This document shows positions 16,315 to 24,334 of a stretch of 64,000 nucleotides of DNA, one piece after another. The translations under genes and the position numbers were made by a program. The notes beneath the pieces were generated by a model. That model was not told where the DNA came from. It searched no databases and saw nothing but the letters and a program-made list of their open reading frames with translations. Source of the DNA: Caenispirillum bisanense (GTDB taxonomy: Bacteria > Pseudomonadota > Alphaproteobacteria > Rhodospirillales > Rhodospirillaceae); the NCBI RefSeq assembly GCF_900230255.1, contig NZ_OCNJ01000001.1, positions 744,001 through 808,000 on the forward strand. Direction: 5' to 3'. The first letter of the stretch is position 1. Every line of letters starts with the position of its first letter.

Positions 16315-17185
16315 GGCGGCATGGCGGACGAAGCTCGAGGGCGCGCTCGCGGTCGGCGTCTACAAGGGGCTGCGGCTCCTGCCGGTGGACCGCTCGTCCG
16401 ACTTCATGGCCTGGCTGTTCCGCCTGATCGGGCCGCGGCTCGGCGTGTCGCGCGTCGGCCGCCGCAACCTGGCGCTCGCCTTCCCCGAAAAGAGCGAGGC
16501 CGAGCGCGAGCGCATCCTGCGCGCCATGTGGGACAACCTGGGCCGCGTCGCCGGCGAGTTCCCGCACCTCGAAGACGGCACCTTCTATGCCGAGCATTGC
16601 GACGTGGTGGGGGCGGAGCACATCCGCCATCTGCGCGACGACGGCATCGGCGGGCTGACCTTCTCGGCCCACCTCGGCAACTGGGAGATGGCCAACCTCT
16701 TCGCCCATGCCGAGGGGCTGGAGATGCACCGCTTCTACCGCGCCGCCAACAATCCGGCGGTGGAGGAACTCTATCGCCGGGCGCGCGGCGGCGCCCCGGG
16801 CGAGGTGCTGCCCAAGGGCGCGGCCGGGGCGCGGCGGGCGTTTGCGCTGCTGCGCAAGGGCGGGCACCTCGGCATGTTGGTGGACCAGAAGCTGAACGAG
16901 GGCATCCCGGTGCCGTTCTTCGGCCGCGACGCCATGACCACCACCTCCATCGCCCAGTTCGCCCTGCGCCTGAAGCTGCCCATCGTGCCGGGCCGGGTGA
17001 TCCGCACCGCGCCGCACCGCCTGCGCGTCGAGATCTTCCCGCCCCTGGACCTGCCCGACACCGGCGACCTCGACGCCGACGTGCGCGAGACCATGGTGCG
17101 CATCAACGCCATCATCGAAGGCTGGGTGCGCGAGTACCCCGAACAATGGCTGTGGGTCCACAAGCGCTGGCCGCGCGAAGGCTGA
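16307..17185 (+). CDS. Lipid A late acyltransferase (LpxL/HtrB type)
   Basis: 292 aa. The catalytic HX4(D/E) motif is HLGNWE (122-127); further family blocks are 'GRRNLALAFPEKS' (51-63) and 'GMLVDQKLNEGIPVPFFG'. The enzyme would transfer a secondary acyl chain from acyl-ACP onto Kdo2-lipid IVA. An N-terminal amphipathic stretch can associate with the membrane. It closes the operon acyltransferase-waaA-lpxK-lpxL; the next gene is convergent, 4 bp away. LpxL and LpxM cannot be separated safely by eye, so no symbol is given. Confidence 0.9.
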   Translation: MAKAAWRTKLEGALAVGVYKGLRLLPVDRSSDFMAWLFRLIGPRLGVSRVGRRNLALAFPEKSEAERERILRAMWDNLGRVAGEFPHLEDGTFYAEHCDVVGAEHIRHLRDDGIGGLTFSAHLGNWEMANLFAHAEGLEMHRFYRAANNPAVEELYRRARGGAPGEVLPKGAAGARRAFALLRKGGHLGMLVDQKLNEGIPVPFFGRDAMTTTSIAQFALRLKLPIVPGRVIRTAPHRLRVEIFPPLDLPDTGDLDADVRETMVRINAIIEGWVREYPEQWLWVHKRWPREG

Positions 17186-17189
17186 CGCC

Positions 17190-18008
17190 TCAGCCCGTCG
17201 CCTCCGCCAGCGTCTGCACCCGGCCCGCCGGCAGCAACGACAGCATGCTCGCTTCGTTGGCGTTGGCCTGGGCGACCGCCGTCGGGAAGCGGGCGTCGTA
17301 GGCCGCCATCTGCGCTCCGTGACCGGCCAGCAGCGCCTGGACCTGCTGGCGCTCGGCGGCCGTCGGGGCGGCGGAGTCGTCGTAGAGCCCGAACAGGTCG
17401 CCCTCGAAGCAGCGCCGCACGGCGAGGCCGCCGACGTTGCCGGCGTTGGAGTCGTAACGGATCTCCCACCACGCCAGCGCCCGGTTGCCGGCGGCGAGGG
17501 CGCCGCGCAGGCCGGGGCCGACCATGCCGCCGCCGCCGTTGTAGACCAGCGACTGCAGCGCCGCCCGCTCGCGCGACCGCGGCACCGCAAGGCCCGCCGT
17601 GCGCGCCAGGGCGCGGTCGAGGACGGCTTCGTACTCCGAATCGAGCACCTGCGACAGCAGCCGCGTCGCCGTGGCGTCGTCGAACAGCGGCGTCGCCGGC
17701 CGCCAGGCGCAGAGGGCGGCGGCGGTGAGCTGCCCCGCCTTCCACCGGCCGATCTGCTCCAGCGCCGCTTGCGCCGTCGCCGTCAGGGTACCGTCGAAGG
17801 CGGCGGTGAAGGCCACCTGAATGGCCGGCAGGTCGTGCTGCGTCAGGTCGTAGCCATAGCCGACCGTCGGGTTGCCGAGCACGTCGACGATGTTGCCCAT
17901 CACCGCCGGGTTCTGCCCGAGCGCCAGCTGCGGGTTCTCGAAGGTCTTCACCACCGTATTGCGGCACTGGATGTAGTCGGCATCCGACAAGTCATGGTAG
18001 CTGATCAT
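17190..18008 (-). CDS. Pesticin/GH24-like muramidase, no signal peptide
   Basis: 272 aa. The N-terminal part has E24 (KTFENP), then PTVGYGYDL with T48 and D54. The order and spacing E-24-T-6-D resemble the pesticin lysozyme triad (E, T, D with about 23 and 6 residue spacing), and 'PTVGYGYDL' parallels the TIGxGH block of GH24 lysozymes. 'ERAALQSLVYNGGGG' and 'ALAWWEIRYDSNA' match the later lysozyme-fold helices. No signal peptide, membrane segment or holin is seen, so how it would reach peptidoglycan is open (toxin, effector or lysis role). It ends 4 bp from the lpxL-like gene and is divergent from eutB. Family call is by motif only. Confidence 0.5.
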   Translation of the reverse strand: MISYHDLSDADYIQCRNTVVKTFENPQLALGQNPAVMGNIVDVLGNPTVGYGYDLTQHDLPAIQVAFTAAFDGTLTATAQAALEQIGRWKAGQLTAAALCAWRPATPLFDDATATRLLSQVLDSEYEAVLDRALARTAGLAVPRSRERAALQSLVYNGGGGMVGPGLRGALAAGNRALAWWEIRYDSNAGNVGGLAVRRCFEGDLFGLYDDSAAPTAAERQQVQALLAGHGAQMAAYDARFPTAVAQANANEASMLSLLPAGRVQTLAEATG

Positions 18009-18024
18009 TATCCCCCTCCTTATG

Positions 18025-18053
18025 TGTTCCAGAACATTATCACGTTAAACGTG
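18025..18053. promoter_or_regulatory. Two adjacent dyads between the muramidase gene and eutB
   Basis: TGTTC-CA-GAACA (18025-18036) and CACGT-TAA-ACGTG (18041-18053) are both perfect inverted repeats, four bases apart, in the only AT-rich part of the divergent intergenic region. They are 17 bp from the muramidase start and about 90 bp from eutB, a natural place for an operator controlling either gene. The binding protein is unknown. Confidence 0.45.
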
Positions 18054-18143
18054 TGCAGCAAGCGGCGCTGCAATCCCCCTGCCGGTGTCGGCGGCGGCTG
18101 CGCTACACTCGACGCCTGCGGCCGCATCAGGGAGCCCGTCGCC

Positions 18144-19544
18144 ATGGCCTTCGCCCGGACCATCGGACACACCACCTACCGCTTCCCCGACCTGCGCGAC
18201 CTGCTCGCCAAGGCCAGCCCGCGGCGGTCGGGGGACGAGCTGGCCGGCGTCGCCGCGGGCGGCGAGGCGGAGCGGGTGGCCGCCCGCATGGCGCTGGCCG
18301 ACCTGCCGCTCGCCCGTCTGCTGGCCGAGCCGGTGGTGCCCTACGAAGAGGATGCGGTGACGCGCCTGGTGTGCGACGGCCACGACGCGGCGGCCTTCGC
18401 GCCGCTGGCCTCGCTCACCGTCGGCGGGTTCCGCGACTGGCTGCTGTCGGACGCCGCCGACGCTGCCGCGCTCGCCGCCGTGGCGCCCGGCCTGACGCCG
18501 GAGATGGCGGCGGCGGTGAGCAAGATCATGCGCAACCAGGATCTCATCGCCGTCGCCCGCAAGGTGCGGGTGACCACCGCCTTCCGCTCCACCATCGGCC
18601 TGCCGGGGCGGCTGGCGGTGCGCTTGCAGCCCAACCACCCGACCGACGACGCCGAGGGCATCGCCGCCTCCATCCTCGACGGGCTGCTGTATGGCTGCGG
18701 CGACGCGGTCATCGGCATCAATCCGGCGACCGACAGCCCGGCCGCCATGGTGCGCCTGCTGCACCTCATCGACGAGGTGCGCCGCCGCTACGACATCCCG
18801 ACGCAATCCTGCGTGCTGGCCCATGTCACCACCGCCATGGCGGTGATGGCCGAGGGGGCGCCGGTCGACCTCGTGTTCCAGTCCATCGCCGGCACCGAGA
18901 AGGCCAACGACAGCTTCGGCATCACCCTGCCCATGCTGGCCGAGGCGCGCGAGCAGGCGCTGGCCCTCCAGCGCGGCACGGTGGGCGACAACGTCATGTA
19001 CTTCGAGACTGGCCAGGGCAGCGCCCTGTCGGCCGACGCCCATTGGGGCTGCGACCAGCAGACCATCGAGGCGCGGGCCTACGGCGTCGCGCGCGCCTTC
19101 TCGCCGTTGCTGGTCAACACGGTGGTGGGCTTCATCGGGCCGGAATACCTCTACGACGGCAAGCAGATCATTCGCGCCGGGCTCGAAGACCACTTCTGCG
19201 GCAAGCTGCTCGGCCTGCCCATGGGGGTGGACGTCTGCTACACCAACCACTGCGAGGCCGACCAGGACGACATGGACACCCTGCTCACCCTGCTGGGGGC
19301 GGCGGGGGTGGCCTTCGTCATGGGCGTGCCGGGGGCCGACGACATCATGCTGAACTACCAGAGCACCAGCTTCCATGACGCCCTCTACGTGCGGTCGACG
19401 CTCGGCCTGAAACCGGCGCCGGAGTTCGAAGACTGGCTCGCCCGCATGGCGATCGCCGACGCCGCGGGGCGCATCCGTCCGGCCCTGGCGGCGACGCGCC
19501 GCCTGTTGCCGGCGCAGGCCGGGGCCGGGGAGGGCGCGGCATGA
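18144..19544 (+). CDS. eutB: Ethanolamine ammonia-lyase large subunit
   Basis: 466 aa from the ATG at 18144. Adenosylcobalamin-dependent enzyme that converts ethanolamine to acetaldehyde and ammonia. Diagnostic EutB blocks are visible: 'RLQPNHPTDDAEGIAASILDG', 'YGCGDAVIGINPATDS', 'FQSIAGTEKANDSFGI', 'YFETGQGSALSADAHWG' and 'CYTNHCEADQDDMD'. It overlaps eutC by 4 bp (ATGA). No microcompartment, reactivase (eutA), permease or aldehyde dehydrogenase gene is in the window, so this is the minimal two-gene form, usual in organisms that use ethanolamine mainly as nitrogen source. An open frame upstream of this ATG is not coding. Confidence 0.96.
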   Translation: MAFARTIGHTTYRFPDLRDLLAKASPRRSGDELAGVAAGGEAERVAARMALADLPLARLLAEPVVPYEEDAVTRLVCDGHDAAAFAPLASLTVGGFRDWLLSDAADAAALAAVAPGLTPEMAAAVSKIMRNQDLIAVARKVRVTTAFRSTIGLPGRLAVRLQPNHPTDDAEGIAASILDGLLYGCGDAVIGINPATDSPAAMVRLLHLIDEVRRRYDIPTQSCVLAHVTTAMAVMAEGAPVDLVFQSIAGTEKANDSFGITLPMLAEAREQALALQRGTVGDNVMYFETGQGSALSADAHWGCDQQTIEARAYGVARAFSPLLVNTVVGFIGPEYLYDGKQIIRAGLEDHFCGKLLGLPMGVDVCYTNHCEADQDDMDTLLTLLGAAGVAFVMGVPGADDIMLNYQSTSFHDALYVRSTLGLKPAPEFEDWLARMAIADAAGRIRPALAATRRLLPAQAGAGEGAA

Positions 19545-20311
19545 GCGGCGGCGGCGGACCCGACGAGCCCTGGGCCTTCCTGCGTCGCCACACGGCGGCC
19601 CGCATCGCGCTGGGCCGCGCCGGCGACGGCCTGCCGACGGCGCCGCTGCTGCGCTTCCAGGCGGCCTGGGCGGAAGCCCGCGACAGCCTCAAGAGCAGCC
19701 TCGACGCCGAGGCCCTGGCCGCCCGCCTGGCGCCCCTCGGCCTGCCGGTGGAGACGGTGCGCTCGCAGGCCGCCGACGGGGCGGAGTACCTGAAGCGCCC
19801 CGACCTCGGCCGCCGCCTCCACCCCGACGATGCGGCGCGCCTCGCGCCGGGCCGCTGGGATGCCGTCTTCGTGGTGGCCGACGGGTTGTCGGTGCGGGCG
19901 GTGGAAAGCCATGCGGCGCCTCTGCTGGAGGCGGTATTGAAGCGCCTCGGCGGCTGGTCCGTCGGGCCGCTGGTGGTGGCGCAGCGGGCGCGGGTGGCGC
20001 TGGCCGACGACGTGGGGGCGGCGCTCGGGGCGGCCATGACGGTGATCCTCATCGGCGAGCGGCCGGGCCTGTCGAGCCCCGACAGCCTGGGCGCCTACCT
20101 GACCTGGGCGCCGCAGCGCGGCCGCCCGAACAGCGACCGCAACTGCCTCTCCAACATCCGCCCCGAGGGCTTGGCCATCGACGCCGCTGCCTTCAAGCTG
20201 GCGTGGCTGATGGCCGAGGCGCGGCGCCTGACGCTGACCGGGGTCGGCCTCAAGGACGCCGCGCCGGACCTCATCCCCGGCGGAGCGGAGCCGCCGCCGG
20301 CGCTCGGCTGA
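19541..20311 (+). CDS. eutC: Ethanolamine ammonia-lyase small subunit
   Basis: 256 aa, partner of EutB; together they form the B12-binding heterododecamer. Signature segments are 'ARDSLKSSLD', 'GERPGLSSPDSLGAYLTW' and 'SDRNCLSNIRPEGL'. Start ATG at 19541 overlaps the eutB stop. The gene ends 25 bp before a convergent small gene. Confidence 0.95.
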   Translation: MSGGGGPDEPWAFLRRHTAARIALGRAGDGLPTAPLLRFQAAWAEARDSLKSSLDAEALAARLAPLGLPVETVRSQAADGAEYLKRPDLGRRLHPDDAARLAPGRWDAVFVVADGLSVRAVESHAAPLLEAVLKRLGGWSVGPLVVAQRARVALADDVGAALGAAMTVILIGERPGLSSPDSLGAYLTWAPQRGRPNSDRNCLSNIRPEGLAIDAAAFKLAWLMAEARRLTLTGVGLKDAAPDLIPGGAEPPPALG

Positions 20312-20336
20312 TGGCGCCGTCGGCGGGGGGGCTGCG

Positions 20337-20786
20337 TCAGGAGAACCAGGCCGCCTTGCCGGCACCGACCGCCGTGATGGCGACTGCCGGCGGCTGCATG
20401 AAGCCGTTGATGGCGACCTGGCCGTCCACCAGTTGGCACCAGCACAGCAGGCCGTCGGGGCGCGGCAGCAGGTCGGTGGCGACGCGCATCTCGTGCTCCA
20501 GGAAATGCAGCAGGTTGCGCTCGTGCTTGTTCTCGGCCGCGAAGGGCAGGCCGGGGACGACGGTGGCGCAGGTGGCGCCGAATTCCTGCATCATGCAGAT
20601 CAGGGCGTCGCGCGTCTGCTCGGTGGTGTAGGCGCGGCCGGGGCCGCAGTGGAACAGGCCGACGCGGGTATCGCCCTCGCGCGTCAGCACGACGGCGCAG
20701 CCCGCCAGCGGCGAGGCCATGGCGGTGTCGCTGGCGAGGTCGACGACGATGCCGTTATAGGCGGGCACGTTGTAGGACAGGGTCAT
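20337..20786 (-). CDS. Unrecognised protein with CheD/CNF-like Cys-His spacing
   Basis: 149 aa, not a family I recognise. It is Cys-rich for this genome (C30, C47, C64, C73, C115, C117). 'PLAGCAVVLTREGDTRVGLF' followed by H46 places C30 and H46 16 residues apart on what look like adjacent strands. This resembles the catalytic Cys-His arrangement of CheD and CNF1-type glutamine deamidases (GSCVAV...H, 15-17 residues), but overall similarity is not established. The rest alternates short hydrophobic strands with a helix (QTRDALICMMQEFG). No signal peptide. It stands alone between eutC and hpnA, both facing other ways or separated by 122 bp. Confidence 0.6.
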   Translation of the reverse strand: MTLSYNVPAYNGIVVDLASDTAMASPLAGCAVVLTREGDTRVGLFHCGPGRAYTTEQTRDALICMMQEFGATCATVVPGLPFAAENKHERNLLHFLEHEMRVATDLLPRPDGLLCWCQLVDGQVAINGFMQPPAVAITAVGAGKAAWFS

Positions 20787-20908
20787 GGACCGGATGCTCC
20801 GATGCGAGTGGTGGTGATCGTGACGACCGGCCGCGCAAGGCCGGTGCGCCGATCACACCGCAGCAGGGGCATCCCGCGACACTTCCATACGGCAGGGCGG
20901 CCGGCGGG

Positions 20909-21907
20909 TCAGGCGCGCCCCGCCTCCCGCAGCCAGGCGACGGCCTCGGCCAGCGGCTCGCGCAAGGGGCGGGGCTGCCAGCCGAGGTCGCGGGCGGCCT
21001 TGCCGCTGTCGAACCACTGCGCCCGCCCGGCCAGCCGCACGCCCGCCAGCGGCGCCTGCGGCGGGCGCCGGGTGAGGGTGTCGGCCAGCCATTCCTGCAC
21101 CGCCGCGGCGGCGAAGGCGACGCCGTAGGGCACCCGGCGGCGCGGCATGGGGCTGCCCGACACCTCTTGCAGCAGACGCAGGAAGTCGCCGAACCACAGG
21201 TTTTCGCCGCCGAGGATATAGCCCTCGCCGGGCCGGCCGCGCTCGCCGGCCAGCGCGATGCCCTCGGCGCAGTCGGGGGCGCCGACCCAGTTCATGCGGC
21301 ACTCCAGATAGGCCGGCACGCGCCCGGCCAGGAAGTCCGTCAGCATGCGCGTCGGCGGCGTCGGCGTGTCGTCGCCGGCGCCGAGGGGGACCGTCGGGAA
21401 GACGGTGACCACCGGCGCCCCCTCCGCCGCCGCCTGCTCCGCCAGCGCCAACGCGCGCGCCTTGGAGCGGGCATAGGCGCCGGCCAACTCCTCCAGCGGC
21501 GGGCGCGGCGTGGTCTCGGCGATGGGCACCGGAGTCGCACGCCCCACCAGGGCGACGGCCGAGGAGACGCAGACGATGCGCGCGACCTGAGGCGCGGCGC
21601 GGGCGGCGTCCAGCACGGCGCGGGTGCCGCCGACGTTGATGCGCTCGAACACCGCCGGATCGGGCGCCCACAGGCCGGCGTTCGCGGCCACGTGCCAGAC
21701 GTGGCCGACTCCCTCCATGGCCGCGGCCAGGGCGGCGGGGTCGAGAATGGAGGCGGCCCGAACCTCGACTCCAGGAGCGGGTGGCAAGGACCCCGCCGCT
21801 GGGTCCATAATCCGAACGCGGTGGTTGCGCCTGCGCAAGGCCGCTACGAGATGACGTCCGAGGAAACCGGAACCGCCGGTGACGAGCGAGACGGGGGCGT
21901 CGGTCAT
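20909..21907 (-). CDS. hpnA: Hopanoid-associated sugar epimerase-like SDR
   Basis: 332 aa extended short-chain dehydrogenase/epimerase. NAD(P)-binding TGGSGFLG (10-17), catalytic Ser in CVSSAVALVG and YARSK (Y145, K149). The C-terminal half carries segments close to HpnA: 'RMLTDFLAGRVPAYLECRMN' and 'GYILGGENLWFGDFLRLL' and 'FDSGKAARDLGW'. HpnA proteins act on sugar or side-chain groups in hopanoid biosynthesis. Neighbours hpnB, hpnM and hpnN support this. It diverges from the sulfotransferase gene with a 41-bp gap. A general dihydroflavonol-reductase-like role is the alternative. Confidence 0.75.
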   Translation of the reverse strand: MTDAPVSLVTGGSGFLGRHLVAALRRRNHRVRIMDPAAGSLPPAPGVEVRAASILDPAALAAAMEGVGHVWHVAANAGLWAPDPAVFERINVGGTRAVLDAARAAPQVARIVCVSSAVALVGRATPVPIAETTPRPPLEELAGAYARSKARALALAEQAAAEGAPVVTVFPTVPLGAGDDTPTPPTRMLTDFLAGRVPAYLECRMNWVGAPDCAEGIALAGERGRPGEGYILGGENLWFGDFLRLLQEVSGSPMPRRRVPYGVAFAAAAVQEWLADTLTRRPPQAPLAGVRLAGRAQWFDSGKAARDLGWQPRPLREPLAEAVAWLREAGRA

Positions 21908-21948
21908 GGCGCCGTCCTATGGTGGCCGAGTGTCAGGCAAGAGGTGGC

Positions 21949-23049
21949 ATGCAGAAGGACTCCCCGCACCCGCTCAGCGGCAGCGACGTGGCCACCCTGC
22001 TGGCCGTCTTGCGCGCCAACGGCGGTGTGGCGCCGGGGCAGCGCGGCCGGCTGCTGCGCATCGCGGGGTCGGTGCTGGGGCGGCTGCCCTTCACCCTGGC
22101 GGAGCAGGCGGTGACGGCGGTGCGGCTGCGCAGGGCGGCGCCCCTGCCGCCGCCGGTGTTCATCCTCGGCCATTGGCGCAGCGGCACGACGCACCTCTAC
22201 AACGTGCTCAGCCGCGATCCGCAGTTCGGTTGGCTGCCGCCGCTGGCCACCGGCCTGCCGTGGGAGATGCTGACCCTGGTGCCGCTGCTGCGCCGGTCGC
22301 TGGAGCGCCAGCTGCCGGAAGGGCGCTACATCGACAACGTCGCCGTCACCCCCGACAGCCCGCAGGAGGACGAGGTGGCGCTGGCCAACATGCAGCCGCT
22401 GTCCTACTACCACGCCCTCTACTTCCCGCGGCGCTTCCACGCCCAGTTCGACAAGGCGGTGTTCCTCGACGGTGCCAGCGAGGCCGAGGTCGCGTTGTGG
22501 CAGCGGCGCTTCCTGCTCCTGTGCCGCAAGCTCACCCTGCAGTGGGACGGGCGGCCGCTGCTGATCAAGAACCCGGTCTATACCGCCCGCGTCGCCCTGC
22601 TGCGGCAGATGTTCCCGGAGGCGCGGTTCATCCACGTCCACCGCGACCCGCTGCGCATCTTCTCGTCCATGCGCAACTTCTACGCCAAGCTCATGCCGCC
22701 CATGGCGCTGCAGCCATGGGATCACGTCGACTTCGACACCGTCATCCTGCGCACCTACGACCGCATGATGGCCGCCCTGGTGCGCGACACCGCCGACCTG
22801 CCGCCGCACCGCTACGCCGAGATCGGGTTCGACGCGCTGGAGGACGACCCGGTGGGCGAACTGGCGCGGGTCTACGACCAGCTCGGCCTGGGCGGGTTCG
22901 CGGCGGCGCGGCCGCGCATGGCCGACTACCTCGGCAGCATCCGCGGCTACCGCAAGAACACCTACCGGGACGAGCCCGAGACCAAGGCCCTGGTGGAGCG
23001 CCACTGGCAGCCGTGGCTGGCGCGCTGGGGTCACGGCACGTCCTCCTGA
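21949..23049 (+). CDS. Sulfotransferase family protein
   Basis: 366 aa from the ATG at 21949, which has AGAGG a few bases upstream; an in-frame ATG at 21919 lacks a ribosome binding site. The 5'-phosphosulfate loop is GHWRSGTTH (about 74-82) and the 3'-phosphate site is within 'FIHVHRDPLRIFSSMRNFY' (about 226-244), both hallmarks of PAPS-dependent sulfotransferases. No signal peptide. It lies inside the hopanoid gene group, divergent from hpnA and with its 3' end overlapping hpnB by 19 bp. The acceptor is unknown; a lipid or a hopanoid side chain is suggested only by position. Confidence 0.82.
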   Translation: MQKDSPHPLSGSDVATLLAVLRANGGVAPGQRGRLLRIAGSVLGRLPFTLAEQAVTAVRLRRAAPLPPPVFILGHWRSGTTHLYNVLSRDPQFGWLPPLATGLPWEMLTLVPLLRRSLERQLPEGRYIDNVAVTPDSPQEDEVALANMQPLSYYHALYFPRRFHAQFDKAVFLDGASEAEVALWQRRFLLLCRKLTLQWDGRPLLIKNPVYTARVALLRQMFPEARFIHVHRDPLRIFSSMRNFYAKLMPPMALQPWDHVDFDTVILRTYDRMMAALVRDTADLPPHRYAEIGFDALEDDPVGELARVYDQLGLGGFAAARPRMADYLGSIRGYRKNTYRDEPETKALVERHWQPWLARWGHGTSS

Positions 23050-24215
23050 GTACCGCCGCGGCGGCCGCCTTCGATGCGTCCCTTCCACGCCCCGCCGCGC
23101 CCCTGCCAGTGGCGGCGGGCGCTGTCGACGGTCATGGCGGTATAGAGTAGCCCGGCCAGCGGCAGCAGCGGCGCCCGCCATGACCCGAGGCCGTAGAGCC
23201 GCAAGGTCGGCGCGACGCTCACCGCCATGAGGCCCCAGGCGGCGGCCCCGGCGGCGCGGGTCCAGCCGTCGGCCAGCAGGGCGGTCAGCGGCGGCACCAG
23301 ATAGAGCAGGATCATGCCGACCACCGTCCCCGCCAGCAGCAGGGCGGAGTGGTTCAATTGCTCGAAGGCGGTGCGGGCGACCATGTGCCACACCCCGCCG
23401 AGCCCGCCCGACGGCCGCAGCGAGCGCACGTCCGGCGACAGGCCGAGCCACACCGGCCCCTGGCGCTTGAGCGCCCGGCCGAGGGCGCAGTCGTCGATCA
23501 TTTCGCCGCGGATGGCCTCCGGCAGCCCGGCGGCCTCCAGCGCCGCCCGGCGCGCCAGGACGCAGCCGCCGGCGGCTGCGGCGGTGCGGCGGCGCGGGTC
23601 GTTGACCAGCGGGAAGGGGTAGAGCTTCTGGAAGAAGTAGACGAAGGCCGGCACCAACAGCCGGCTCCAGGCGTCGCCGGTGTCGAGCCGCGCCATGACG
23701 GACGCCATGACCCGCCCCTCCAGCCGCTCCGCCAGCCGCGCGAGCACGGCCGGGCCGTGGGCGATGTCGGCGTCGGACAGCCACACGGCGTCGGCCTTGG
23801 GGGCGAGGCGCGCCGCCTCGGCCAGACCCGCCCGCTGCGCCCACAGCTTGCCGGTCCAGCCGGCGACGAGCGGCGGGGCGGCGATCACGTGCAGGCGGGC
23901 CGTCCCGCCGGGCACGCGGGCGGCGGCGGCGTGGGCGGCGGCGGCGGTGCCGTCGGTGGAATGGTCGTCGACCACGATCACGGGGAAGGGCTCCGGCCAC
24001 TCCTGGCGCAGCAGGCTCTCGACGCAGGCGCCGACGACGGCGGCCTCGTTACGCGCCGGCACCACGGCGACGACCCGCAGCGGCGAAGGGGCGGCCGGCG
24101 GGGCGGCGGGCAGGCGTTCGCTGCCGCGCCAGAACCGTCCGCCGTGGACCAGCAGCAGCCACACCCAGGCGGCGAGGGCGAGCACGGCGGCGGCGGTGAT
24201 TATCGCATGCGGCAT
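23031..24215 (-). CDS. hpnB: Hopanoid-associated glycosyltransferase HpnB
   Basis: 394 aa from the ATG at 24215 (an in-frame ATG at 24239 is possible). GT2-type enzyme with an N-terminal helix (AIITAAAVLALAAWVWLLLV), the donor site 'VVAVVPARNEAAVVGACVES', VDDHSTDGTA, and the DxD-like 'WLSDADIAHGP'; several membrane helices follow near the C-terminus. This arrangement is that of HpnB, thought to add sugar to the hopanoid side chain at the membrane. It is divergent from hpnM and overlaps the sulfotransferase gene tail to tail. Confidence 0.85.
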   Translation of the reverse strand: MPHAIITAAAVLALAAWVWLLLVHGGRFWRGSERLPAAPPAAPSPLRVVAVVPARNEAAVVGACVESLLRQEWPEPFPVIVVDDHSTDGTAAAAHAAAARVPGGTARLHVIAAPPLVAGWTGKLWAQRAGLAEAARLAPKADAVWLSDADIAHGPAVLARLAERLEGRVMASVMARLDTGDAWSRLLVPAFVYFFQKLYPFPLVNDPRRRTAAAAGGCVLARRAALEAAGLPEAIRGEMIDDCALGRALKRQGPVWLGLSPDVRSLRPSGGLGGVWHMVARTAFEQLNHSALLLAGTVVGMILLYLVPPLTALLADGWTRAAGAAAWGLMAVSVAPTLRLYGLGSWRAPLLPLAGLLYTAMTVDSARRHWQGRGGAWKGRIEGGRRGGTQEDVP

Positions 24216-24334
24216 CTGGACGGTCCCGAAATCTGCCATACATCCCGGCTTGCCTCGCAAGGCCGCCGCAAGCATAACCGGAGTCGGTTCTGCGGGCTTC
24301 GCCGCAATCGCCGCCTGTCGCACGGAGGATGACC

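Noticed and set aside
18025-18036. TGTTC-N2-GAACA as a LexA box
   Set aside because: It is a dyad with a two-base gap and does not fit GTTC-N7-GTTC, the LexA site found at imuA in this window.
18009-18143. Possible cobalamin riboswitch before eutB
   Set aside because: The region is only 135 bp, shared with a divergent gene, and I find no B12-box-like sequence.
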